From: Salipiger bermudensis HTCC2601
GTDB taxonomy: Bacteria > Pseudomonadota > Alphaproteobacteria > Rhodobacterales > Rhodobacteraceae
Direction: 5' to 3'
Assembly: GCF_000153725.1 (NCBI RefSeq)
Contig: NZ_DS022276.1
Location: 2,435,690-2,499,689 of the forward strand
Length of the DNA stretch: 64,000 bases
Shown piece after piece: positions 57,293-64,000 of this stretch. Below the pieces are notes generated by a model that was given only the letters and a program-made list of their open reading frames with translations, had not been told where the DNA came from and did no database searches. The first letter of the stretch is position 1, and every line of letters begins with the position of its first letter. The position numbers and the translations under genes are program-made.

Positions 57293-58335
57293 GCGCGGGC
57301 CTGCGGCCCACCTTCGCGATGGCCCTCTCGCTGGGGGCCGCCGGCGGGGCGGTGTTCACGCTCATCGGGATGCCGCTGTCGTGGATGCTGGGGGCGATGA
57401 CGGTGACCGGCGTCGCCTCTGTACTCAAACTGCCGGTGCGGGGCTGGTCGAAAGCCAGGCCGCCGATGTCGGCGGTGATCGGCACAATGCTCGGCTCGCA
57501 GTTCGGACCGCATACGCTCCAAAGCGCGGCGCAGTGGTGGCCGGCACTGTTGGGGCTGGCGGGCTACCTGCTGGTGGCCGCGACCTTGTCCAACATCTAC
57601 CTGCGACGCGTGGTGGCGCTCGATCGGCCCACGGCCTTCTTCTCGGCGATGCCGGGCGGGCTCATCGACATGGTCCTTATGGGCGCCGAGAAGGGTGGGG
57701 ACGAGCGCACCATCGCGCTGATGCATTCCTCGCGTATCTTCCTCGTCGTCCTCAGCTTGCCGCCCCTGATGACGCTGATCACGGGGGCGGATGTCGGGGG
57801 GCAGTCGGCGGCCTGGCGTCCCCTGGCGAACATGGCGATCGGCGACGTGCTGTGGTTCCTCGGTGCGCTTGCTGCAGGGGCGACATTCGGTAAGCTGGCG
57901 CGGCTACCGGCTCCCTTCCTCATCGGGCCGATGCTGGCAAGCATGGCGGTGCACTGGAGCGGCGTGTCGGGCTTCGTGGTGCCGAGCGCGGTGATCGCGG
58001 TGGCGCAGGTGGTCCTGGGCACGACGGTGGGCTGCCGCTTTGCCGGGATATCGACGCAGCGCATCCTGCACATCCTGCTAACCTCTGCCGGGGCGACTGC
58101 GATCTTGCTTAGCGTGGCGGTGGTCTTTGCCTTCGCGCTGCAATTCGTGCTCGACGTGCCGATCGAGGGCGTGCTGCTAGCCTTTGCGCCGGGTGGCTTG
58201 GCCGAGATGAGCCTTGTGGCGCTGGCCCTGAATCTCGAGGTGTCCTTCGTGGTGGTCAGCCACATCTGCCGCATCGGCATGGTGATCCTCGGCGCGCAGC
58301 TATTCCTGGTCTTCAAGGACAGCCGAAACCGCTGA
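57289..58335 (+). CDS. AbrB-family membrane protein
   Basis: A 348-aa membrane protein of the AbrB/'ammonia monooxygenase' family with about ten helices in two homologous halves. GMPLSWMLGAMTVTGVAS and AMPGGLIDMVLMGAEKGGDE in the first half match PAPFLIGPMLASMAVHWSG and APGGLAEMSLVALALNLE in the second. The true transport role of the family is unsettled. Overlaps the upstream ATPase by 4 bases, so it belongs to the same operon. Confidence 0.88.
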   Translation: MSAGLRPTFAMALSLGAAGGAVFTLIGMPLSWMLGAMTVTGVASVLKLPVRGWSKARPPMSAVIGTMLGSQFGPHTLQSAAQWWPALLGLAGYLLVAATLSNIYLRRVVALDRPTAFFSAMPGGLIDMVLMGAEKGGDERTIALMHSSRIFLVVLSLPPLMTLITGADVGGQSAAWRPLANMAIGDVLWFLGALAAGATFGKLARLPAPFLIGPMLASMAVHWSGVSGFVVPSAVIAVAQVVLGTTVGCRFAGISTQRILHILLTSAGATAILLSVAVVFAFALQFVLDVPIEGVLLAFAPGGLAEMSLVALALNLEVSFVVVSHICRIGMVILGAQLFLVFKDSRNR

Positions 58336-58339
58336 TCTG

Positions 58340-58459
58340 TCAGCCTCGCGCGATGTAGCCCCGCCGCGCAAGATAGCCGTCGAACTACCGGAGCAGCACC
58401 TCGAACATGCCCGCCTGGGCCAGGCTCTCGCGATAGAGCCAGACGGTTCTCTGTCCGTG
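58340..58459 (-). pseudogene. IS5-family transposase fragment
   Basis: The minus strand reads RTVWLYRESLAQAGMFEVLL followed by an in-frame stop and FDGYLARRGYIARG, matching the conserved (T-x-W-x-F/Y-R-E-x-L-x-x-A-G...F-D-x-x-L-x-x-x-G-Y) segment of IS5-type transposases. Internal TAG and loss of both ends make it non-functional. Confidence 0.7.
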
Positions 58460-58680
58460 TGGAAAAGATCGGCGGTGCACCTGCTCAACCTTCACATCGA
58501 GGGTATCGCCGCATAGTCCGTCCCGCGAGCCTGCTGACCCCGGAATATGTCGACCAAGCCGATGCGGAGCACGAGATGCTCAAGGATCTCGCCCTGGCGC
58601 GAGACGTCGACCAGACCGTGGAGCTGCTTCGAGCCCACCGTGGCCGGTCTCTCGAGGACATCCGGTCACGGATGCAATGA
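58459..58680 (+). pseudogene. GntR/FCD regulator C-terminal remnant
   Basis: The last 45 codons (VDQADAEHEMLKDLALARDV then DQTVELLRAHRGRSLEDI) match the final helices of the FCD effector domain of GntR regulators. The preceding residues do not match, and no DNA-binding domain is present, so the gene has been lost except for its end. Confidence 0.6.
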
Positions 58681-58821
58681 GAAGAACGTATCTTTTTGCG
58701 GGGTGTATGCAGCATTCGCAGCGAACGGCAGGACGGTCAGCATTGCAGCCCTTCGAACCGTCGTTGAGCAACCGAGGACACACGAGAGGCAGACAAGAAA
58801 TCTTCTGTCAGGCGGCGAACA

Positions 58822-60123
58822 CTAGCTTTCGCGGCTGCCCTTGTGGTCGAGTGGCTTGCTCTTCAAACGTCCCTCAAGATGCTCCGCCCATGCCGTCATC
58901 ATTGCCCGGCGTTTCTCAACCATATCGCCGCGCCGATAGGACGCTTCGACTGCGTTGCCCACTTTGTGCGCCAGCGCCACCTCAGCCATGTCGCCGGGGA
59001 AGTGCGTGCGCTCGGCCACCCAATCGCGAAATGTGCTGCGCAGTCCGTGAGGCACGGCAGGGCGCTTGCTCACGCGGTCGGTGAAGCCCGGCCCGCCTGA
59101 GGCAATATCTGCCGCGTGCAGGCGCTTCATGGCGGCACTCAGCGTCATGTCGGACATTTGCCCCCCACGCGGTGCCGGGAACACCAGCGGGTTATCCTTT
59201 AAACGTGGGAGGGCCTCCAAGAGCGATACAGCCTCGGGCGTCAGTGGCACGCGGTGCTCCCGTTCCATCTTCATGCGTACTGCTGGGATTATCCAAAGCC
59301 CGGCCTCTAAGTCAATTTCATCCCAGACGGCGCCGCGCACTTCTTGCGAGCGCGTAGCGGTCAGGGCGGCAAGCTCCAGCGCGCGGGCCCCAATGCCGTC
59401 ACGCTTGCGGAGATCGGCGAACCAGCGCGGCGCATCATCAATCTGCACCGCGGGGTGATTGCGCTGTTTCGCGACCTTCGCGGCAGCGGGCAGAAGCTCT
59501 TTCAGGTTTCCGGCCCAGCGTGCCGGATTGTCGCCCGTGCGATGCCCTGCCACAGTGGCCCATGACAAGACAGCCTCGATACGCCCCCGAAGTCGGGATG
59601 CGGTCTCGGTCTTGCTCCGCCAGATGGGTTCCAGCACACGCAGCACGTCCCGCACTGTGATTTCATGCACAAGCATCGCGCCAAGCTCGGGCATGGCGTA
59701 GGTTTGCAAGGTGTTCTGCCATTGCTGCCTGTGTTTGGCGTTCTTGAAGGCGTCGAGCTTTGCGGCAAGGTATTTGTCGGTCGCATCCGCGAAGGTTATG
59801 CCCCGGCGCTGAGCCGCCATAAGCGCAGCCCTCGCGGCCTTGCGTTCCTCTATCGGGTCAATGCCGCGCCGTATCTGGTCTTTGGCCTCACGTGCGCGGT
59901 CGCGCGCCTGCGCCAAGGTCACTTCGGGGAAGCCGCCCAATCCGATTTCGCGGCGCTTGCCGCCGATGGTCACGCGAAGCAGCCATGTGCGGCTGCCGTT
60001 CGGTGTGATTTGCAGGTTCAAGCCCGACACGCCACCCACCGCAAAGAGCACGTTGCTTCCCTTGCCGGGGTGCGCCAATCTCTTAACGTCAAGCGCAGAC
60101 AGTTCCTTGGCGACACGTGGCAA
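58822..60123 (-). CDS. P4-type tyrosine integrase
   Basis: A 433-aa site-specific recombinase. The N-terminal DUF4102 arm-binding domain (GLNLQITPNGSRTWLLR, REIGLGGFPEVTLAQARDRA) is followed by a core-binding domain and the catalytic domain with Arg258 (TATRSQEVRG), H-x-x-R at 359-362 (PHGLRSTFRDW), His386 (LAHKVGN) and the nucleophile Tyr396. Complete and probably active. Its start is about 155 bases from attR. Confidence 0.95.
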   Translation of the reverse strand: MPRVAKELSALDVKRLAHPGKGSNVLFAVGGVSGLNLQITPNGSRTWLLRVTIGGKRREIGLGGFPEVTLAQARDRAREAKDQIRRGIDPIEERKAARAALMAAQRRGITFADATDKYLAAKLDAFKNAKHRQQWQNTLQTYAMPELGAMLVHEITVRDVLRVLEPIWRSKTETASRLRGRIEAVLSWATVAGHRTGDNPARWAGNLKELLPAAAKVAKQRNHPAVQIDDAPRWFADLRKRDGIGARALELAALTATRSQEVRGAVWDEIDLEAGLWIIPAVRMKMEREHRVPLTPEAVSLLEALPRLKDNPLVFPAPRGGQMSDMTLSAAMKRLHAADIASGGPGFTDRVSKRPAVPHGLRSTFRDWVAERTHFPGDMAEVALAHKVGNAVEASYRRGDMVEKRRAMMTAWAEHLEGRLKSKPLDHKGSRES

Positions 60124-60137
60124 AAGGCGACTCCATA

Positions 60138-60152
60138 ATACCCGCCTAAAAG
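60138..60152 (+). repeat. Possible integrase arm-type site, right copy
   Basis: ATACCCGCCTAAAAG, matching 17344-17358. Around it (60150-60265) TTGCGAC-type words recur on both strands (TTTGCGATTTTTTGCGAC, ATTGCGACAG, AAAGTCGCAACC), as expected for an integrase/excisionase binding region. Confidence 0.5.
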
Positions 60153-60278
60153 TTTGCGATTTTTTGCGACAAATTGCAACGGATGGCGGGTTCGGACTCG
60201 CAAAATTGTCCGGTAATCATCGGACAGAAAAGACGAATTGCGACAGAGTGCAAAAAGTCGCAACCTAACTATGGCGGG

Positions 60279-60292
60279 CTGAGCCTCCGCCA
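60279..60292 (+). repeat. attR core
   Basis: CTGAGCCTCCGCCA, identical to the last 14 bases of tRNA-Ser at 17288-17301. It marks the right end of the island. Confidence 0.9.
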
Positions 60293-60403
60293 TAAGTTGG
60301 ATTCCCGATTATCGCATTGTTTTTGTAAATTTTATTGACGCTCTGATCGTTCCCTTCTACACACGCTTACCACACACGTCTTCGACACTTGTTCGGTCCA
60401 TGC

Positions 60404-60494
60404 GTGATTCCCCTCTTCGACTTTGACGGCAACAGCATCCGCATCATCGACCTCGACGGCACCATCTGGTTCCCGGCCAAGGGCGTGTGCGACG
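60404..60494 (+). pseudogene. Bro-N antirepressor fragment
   Basis: From GTG at 60404 the frame reads IPLFDFDGNSIRIIDLDGTI and WFPAKGVCD, the first 30 residues of a Bro-N / phage antirepressor domain (F-x-G-x-x-(I/V)R-x-(I/V)...WF-x-AKDVC). It is cut at 60495 by the IS5-family element. It is probably the relic of a prophage or a second element beyond the island. Confidence 0.65.
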
Positions 60495-61547
60495 GGCATT
60501 GTTGCAGAACCCGCACCTGAGACATGACTGCACCTTACCCTACTGACCTCATGCCACGCGGATGATCTCGGCGGTACCGAGGGCGGAGAAGTGGTTCATG
60601 AGGGCGATGCGGATGTGGATTTCGGCGGCCTGGCGGTCTGGGTCTCGTGCGGCAATGCGCTCGCCGAAGGCTTTCAGGCAGCGCATCTTCGCCTCGATCC
60701 GGCTGCGGGCGTGGTATCCGGTCCAGCGTTTCCAGAATGCCCGGCCGAAATGTCGGGTGGCGCGCAGGGTTTCGTTTCTGACGCGTGCGGCCGGGCAATC
60801 CTCTTTCCACAGGCGGCCGTTTTTCCGGATCGGGATGATCGGTGTGGCTTGCCGGTCAGTGGTGGCCTTGTGGCAGCGTCGCGTGTCGTATGCGCCATCG
60901 GCGGTCACGGTGCCGATCTGCTCTGCCTCCGGGATTTGGCCGAGCAGGTCTGGGAGGATCGGGCTGTCGCCGTCACGGCTGGGGGCGAATTCCACGGCGC
61001 GAATGTCGGATGTGGCCGGGTCCATGGCCAGATGCACCTTGCGCCATTGGCGTCGGCCCTGGACGCCATGCTTGCGTGCCTGCCATTCGCCATCGCCCAG
61101 GAACTTGATCCCGGTGCTATCGACAAGCAGGTTCAGCGGGCCATCAGTGCGGCGATAGGGAACCTGCACGGCCAGGGTCTTCTGTCTGCGGCACAGCGTG
61201 GAGAAGTCCGGCACGGGCCAGTCCAGCCCCGCCAGCTTCAGCAGGCTGGCCACCATCCCTGCGGTCTGGCGCAACGGCAGCTTGAACAGCACCTTGATCG
61301 ACAGGCAGAATTGTATCGCCGCATCGGAAAACACGGCTGGACGTCCTGACCGCCCACCACACGGCGCGCGCCAGGTCATGTCCGTGTCCACCCAGATCAG
61401 CAGAGCCCCCCGCTTGCGCAGCGAGACATTGTAGCTGGACCAGTTCGTCGTGCGATAGCGGGCAGGAGCTGGCTTTCTCATGCAGCGTGTGTAACTGCAT
61501 GGATTCGCCAAGTGAATCCTCTGTCGTCAGCGAGGTGCGACAACGCC
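60495..61547 (-). mobile_element. IS5-family insertion sequence (IS903-like)
   Basis: A 1053-bp element. Ends: GGCATTGTTGCAGAACCCG at 60495 and, on the other strand from 61547, GGCGTTGTCGCACCTCG (imperfect inverted repeat). It holds one intact transposase. The 9 bases on each side do not match, so no target duplication is present. Confidence 0.8.
60549..61481 (-). CDS. IS5-family transposase
   Basis: A 310-aa DDE transposase. Start MRKPAPARYRTTNWSSYN (an upstream ATG at 61511 is possible). DDE segments: LNLLVDSTGIKFLGDGEW near residue 115 (first Asp), VTADGAYDTRRCHK near 185 (second Asp) and RSRIEAKMRCLKAFGERI near 265 (Glu, with the Y-(2)-R-(3)-E-(6)-K spacing of IS4/IS5). Full length. Confidence 0.95.
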   Translation of the reverse strand: MRKPAPARYRTTNWSSYNVSLRKRGALLIWVDTDMTWRAPCGGRSGRPAVFSDAAIQFCLSIKVLFKLPLRQTAGMVASLLKLAGLDWPVPDFSTLCRRQKTLAVQVPYRRTDGPLNLLVDSTGIKFLGDGEWQARKHGVQGRRQWRKVHLAMDPATSDIRAVEFAPSRDGDSPILPDLLGQIPEAEQIGTVTADGAYDTRRCHKATTDRQATPIIPIRKNGRLWKEDCPAARVRNETLRATRHFGRAFWKRWTGYHARSRIEAKMRCLKAFGERIAARDPDRQAAEIHIRIALMNHFSALGTAEIIRVA

Positions 61548-61804
61548 CTGGCTGTGTCGAGACGACCGAAGACAGCAGCGCGCCAGGCACGCCCTCGGTC
61601 GCAAGCGCTTCCGACCTGGGCTCTTTTGAGGGTGCGCGCGCCGGCCAAGCCGAGATGGGCATTCGGAACCTCCGCTACGAACCGGTGCGCTCTGAGGGGC
61701 TGACGACTTGGAATTTCAACCGCAAAACCGGGGCCTGCGCCGAGATCACCACCTCTGACGGTCGCTATTCGTCGGTCACCATGCTGCCGGCACGGGATTG
61801 CTGA
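61548..61804 (+). pseudogene. Truncated small conserved protein, 3' part
   Basis: After the IS end the plus frame reads ...SDLGSFEGARAGQAEMGIRN then YEPVRSEGLTTWNFNRKTGA and ITTSDGRYSSVTMLPARDC to 61804. I recognise the last 60 residues as the C-terminus of a small secreted/lipoprotein-type family of this order. The 5' part, including any signal peptide, is missing. Confidence 0.6.
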
Positions 61805-61998
61805 ACGGGTCGCGCCCCCCCCTCAATTCTGACGGGCGCGGTTCTGTGCGGAAGACATCTGGGGCCTCGTGTAGATGTATTTCGCATACATCTATTGATT
61901 GTATTTGCCATGAAACCGGCACTGTCCTCTAATATCGTAAGAGCCCAGTGCCGGTCGAACTCCGGCGTCTCAGGAGTGTCGAAGAGAAGGCCAATTTC
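61805..61998. other. Intergenic before the secretion-type ABC genes
   Basis: About 190 bases; A/T-rich around 61875-61915 (TGTATTTCGCATACATC forms a small dyad) and a likely promoter region, followed by a GAGAAGG ribosome site for the ABC gene. Confidence 0.35.
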
Positions 61999-63564
61999 AT
62001 GACGCGCCTCTGGACCTTCGTCCTCAGCATTGCGATCAACCTGCTGGCGCTGGCCGTTCCGCTGGCCTTGCTTCATGTCTACGACCGGATCCTGCCGAAC
62101 CAGTCCATCGGCACGGCCTACGTGATCTTCTCGGTCGCCGCCGTCAGCGTCGTCGTCGCGGCTTTCCTGCGGTATGTTCGCTCGGCCAGTCTCGCGCGTT
62201 CCGGCGCCGAGGCGGAGTATCGCCTCTGGATGAGGGTCGTCCACGGGGCTTTCTCGGACCCTGCAACGCGCAGCCTGAAGCCAGAACACCGCGAAATTCT
62301 GTTCACTTCGCCAGCCCGCGCGCAGGACGCGCTTGTCGGGCAGTCGATGCTGCCGATCTTCGATGCGCCGTTCGGTTTGGTCTTCGTCTGGCTGGTCTGG
62401 TTTCTTGGCGGACCGCTGGTCCTTGCGCCGCTGGGGGTCGCTGCATTGGCGATCGTCATCATCATGACGTCCGCCGGTGCGCATCCCGAGGCGCTGAAGA
62501 CAGAGCTGCACCGCGAAGGCCGCGTCAGCGCGGTGTTCGCGGCGCTGGCGCGCACGGGTGGCGGGGCACTGATCAAGGGTGTGAGCGCACAACTCTACGC
62601 CATGCTGTACCGCGAGCGCGGCACGATGGCCGCCGCGCAAGCCCGGCTCGACCGTATGGACGGGTTGCTGACAGACGTGACGCAGAGTGCGAGCCTGTTC
62701 GTCATGCTCCTCCTGCTCGGTTTTGGCGCGGGGCAAGTGCTGTCCGGGGATCTCACTTCGGGCGGGCTTGCGGCCTGCACACTGCTCGGATCTCGCGGGA
62801 CGCTGCAGCTTGTGGGGCTTGCCTCGGCACTGGTGCGGCGGCAGCGCGCGAAGGTGGCCTATGATGAGCTTGAGCGGCTGATCGAGACCGAGACGGTCGA
62901 GGAGCGCCGGGAGGCGCCAGCGCTCGGCATGCCGCTTGGGGTCGAGCTTGAACTCGACGGGCATTTGGCGTCGATCGCGCCGGGTGAGATCGTGGCGGTG
63001 CAGGCGGGCGGTGCGGTGGCGAGCGGTCGTGCGCTGAAGCATATGGTCGACAGCCTCTGGAAGGAGCGCGCGTCGGTCTCGCTGCGCCTCGGCGGGCGGG
63101 CGGTGCGGTTTGCCGACGTCGAGCGTAGCGTGCGCTTCCTTGCTGCTCAGCCGGATCTTATCGACGGAAGCTTGCTCGACAACATCACCCGCTTCGACCC
63201 GTCGCTCACCGAGGAAGCGATGGCGCTTTCGCGGATGATCGGCCTCGACGCCGGGGTCGCGCGTCTCCCGCACGGGTACCAGACGCTGTGCGGCCCGAGC
63301 CAGACCACAGTGACCCCGGGCATGGCGAGCCGGGCCGCCATCATTCAGGTGCTTGTGGGCGGGCCCGGGCTGGTGCTGCTTCAACGCCCGGCCATTGGGC
63401 TCGACATCGCCGGGGTGCAGGCCCTCGCAGAGACGCTTTCAGCGCAGGCGGGCCACAAGACGATCATAATGGCCACCGAACGGGCTGAGTTGATCGCGAT
63501 TGCCGGGCAGACGCTGACCTTCTCCACGCCTGAGCAGATCGCAGCGGAGGAGGTGGTCGCATGA
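61999..63564 (+). CDS. Type I secretion-like ABC protein with degenerate ATPase
   Basis: A 521-aa half-transporter. Membrane part: LSIAINLLALAVPLALLHVY then DRILPNQS, the PrtD/HlyB-type start, with further helices to about residue 280. The ATPase part has lost its key residues: Walker A reads GGAVASGRA (Lys and Ser/Thr gone), the LSGGQ signature is TPGMASR, and Walker B LLQRPAIGLD lacks the Asp and Glu of LLLDEP. It is therefore unlikely to hydrolyse ATP and probably pairs with the next gene product. Start at 61999 (GAGAAGG upstream) was chosen over GTG at 61948. Confidence 0.8.
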   Translation: MTRLWTFVLSIAINLLALAVPLALLHVYDRILPNQSIGTAYVIFSVAAVSVVVAAFLRYVRSASLARSGAEAEYRLWMRVVHGAFSDPATRSLKPEHREILFTSPARAQDALVGQSMLPIFDAPFGLVFVWLVWFLGGPLVLAPLGVAALAIVIIMTSAGAHPEALKTELHREGRVSAVFAALARTGGGALIKGVSAQLYAMLYRERGTMAAAQARLDRMDGLLTDVTQSASLFVMLLLLGFGAGQVLSGDLTSGGLAACTLLGSRGTLQLVGLASALVRRQRAKVAYDELERLIETETVEERREAPALGMPLGVELELDGHLASIAPGEIVAVQAGGAVASGRALKHMVDSLWKERASVSLRLGGRAVRFADVERSVRFLAAQPDLIDGSLLDNITRFDPSLTEEAMALSRMIGLDAGVARLPHGYQTLCGPSQTTVTPGMASRAAIIQVLVGGPGLVLLQRPAIGLDIAGVQALAETLSAQAGHKTIIMATERAELIAIAGQTLTFSTPEQIAAEEVVA

Positions 63565-64000
63565 GCCCACATGACCAGTCTCTGCCAGCCACCGAGGCCA
63601 CCGAGACACGAGACACCGTGACCGCCACTGCACCGGACGCGCGGCTGCTTGCGCGCGCGATGACCGGTCTCGGTGGACGCAGAACCGAGGCCGTGATCGC
63701 CGAGGTCATCCCCGAGGGCGACCGGCTCCCGCTTCAGGATCTGGCCGAGGCTGCTCGACTGGCCGGGCTCTACGCCGATCTGCGCCATTCGGCACCGGCG
63801 GACTGGTCTGCCGGCATCGACGGCGCGCTGATTGCTGATGTCGACGGCAGGCGCTACGCTGTGGTCCGCCGGGACGGGGTGGGGCGGGTGCTCTCCGATG
63901 ACGGCGAGGAAGACGTCGCGATCGGGGCACGGGTCGCGGCGGCGCATCCGGTGCTGCATCTGCGGGCGCTAGCCGAAGAGGAAAGCGGTCACGCGATGTA
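63561..64000 (+). CDS. Type I secretion-like ABC protein, N-terminal part (runs off the window)
   Basis: The frame from ATG 63561, overlapping the upstream stop by 4 bases, stays open to the end of the window (146 codons). After a Thr/Ala/Glu linker it has a helical region and a C39-peptidase-like beta sheet (IDGALIADVDGRRYAVVRRD) as found at the N-terminus of type I secretion ABC proteins. The catalytic Cys of true C39 peptidases is not seen. The ATPase part is outside the window. Presumed heterodimer partner of the degenerate ABC protein. Confidence 0.65.
   Translation, partial: MSPHDQSLPATEATETRDTVTATAPDARLLARAMTGLGGRRTEAVIAEVIPEGDRLPLQDLAEAARLAGLYADLRHSAPADWSAGIDGALIADVDGRRYAVVRRDGVGRVLSDDGEEDVAIGARVAAAHPVLHLRALAEEESGHAM

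Larger units (their letters stand above)
17302..60292. mobile_element. tRNA-Ser genomic island (about 43 kb)
   Basis: The segment between the two 14-bp direct repeats carries a P4-type integrase at its right end, a phage/P4-like primase and regulator set, two intact or relic IS elements, a defence-like block and a catabolic operon. No capsid, tail, relaxase or type IV secretion genes are recognised, so transfer probably needs a helper or is no longer possible. Base composition inside is uneven and in places clearly less GC-rich than the flanks. Confidence 0.85.

Noticed and set aside
61948-61998. GTG start for the degenerate ABC protein
   Set aside because: It adds 17 charged residues before the first membrane helix and lacks a ribosome site, while ATG 61999 has GAGAAGG upstream.

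Overview
The window is high-GC DNA with the gene order and codon bias of a Rhodobacterales (Roseobacter/Rhodobacter-type) alphaproteobacterium. The signs are a propionyl-CoA carboxylase alpha / methylmalonyl-CoA mutase neighbourhood, the SPOR lipoprotein - D-Ala-D-Ala carboxypeptidase - tmk - holB run, and a palindromic intergenic repeat common in this order. No species is claimed.

Region 1 (about 1-17.3 kb) is core chromosome. It holds small lipoproteins, pccA, a membrane protein, a DUF4174 protein, a sulfotransferase-like gene and the methylmalonyl-CoA mutase, which together belong to the propionate to succinyl-CoA neighbourhood. Then come a VOC protein, a GNAT acetyltransferase, a TerB/J-domain protein, an EEP-family hydrolase, hisA, a DUF2147 protein, and a minus-strand block of holB, tmk, dac and a SPOR lipoprotein. 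It ends at a tRNA-Ser(UGA) gene.

Region 2 (17302-60292, about 43 kb) is a genomic island at the 3' end of that tRNA. A 14-bp copy of the tRNA end recurs at 60279-60292, just upstream of a P4-type tyrosine integrase. The left arm is a large defence-like block of two convergent operons. The plus-strand operon encodes a SNF2-type helicase, a DUF3883 domain, a possible nuclease, a DUF1156 DNA methyltransferase and a HEPN-DUF499 ATPase. The minus-strand operon encodes a 1105-aa protein of unknown function and a 2003-aa DEAH/DUF1998 helicase. Between them lie a 30-bp perfect palindrome and an internally deleted IS66 with target duplications. The middle carries a glycine-zipper membrane protein, a secreted-protein gene split by an IS256 element with an exact 8-bp duplication, and a phage/P4-like replication and regulation set (DUF3987, zinc-finger/toprim primase, PC4-like, AlpA-like). 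The right arm is a catabolic cargo operon: an IclR regulator divergent from a peptide ABC transporter with an alpha/beta hydrolase, a gamma-glutamyltransferase-like enzyme and an AbrB-type membrane protein. Transposase and GntR remnants follow, then the integrase.

Region 3 (60293-64000) is the far flank. It starts with a Bro-N antirepressor remnant cut by an IS5-family element, whose other side abuts the 3' half of an unrelated small protein gene. It ends with a type I secretion-like ABC pair; the first member has lost its ATPase motifs and the second runs off the window.

The most interesting object is the helicase / DUF3883 / nuclease-like / methyltransferase / HEPN-ATPase / DUF1998-helicase cluster. 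It shares parts with DISARM and with helicase-methylase-ATPase systems but matches neither completely.
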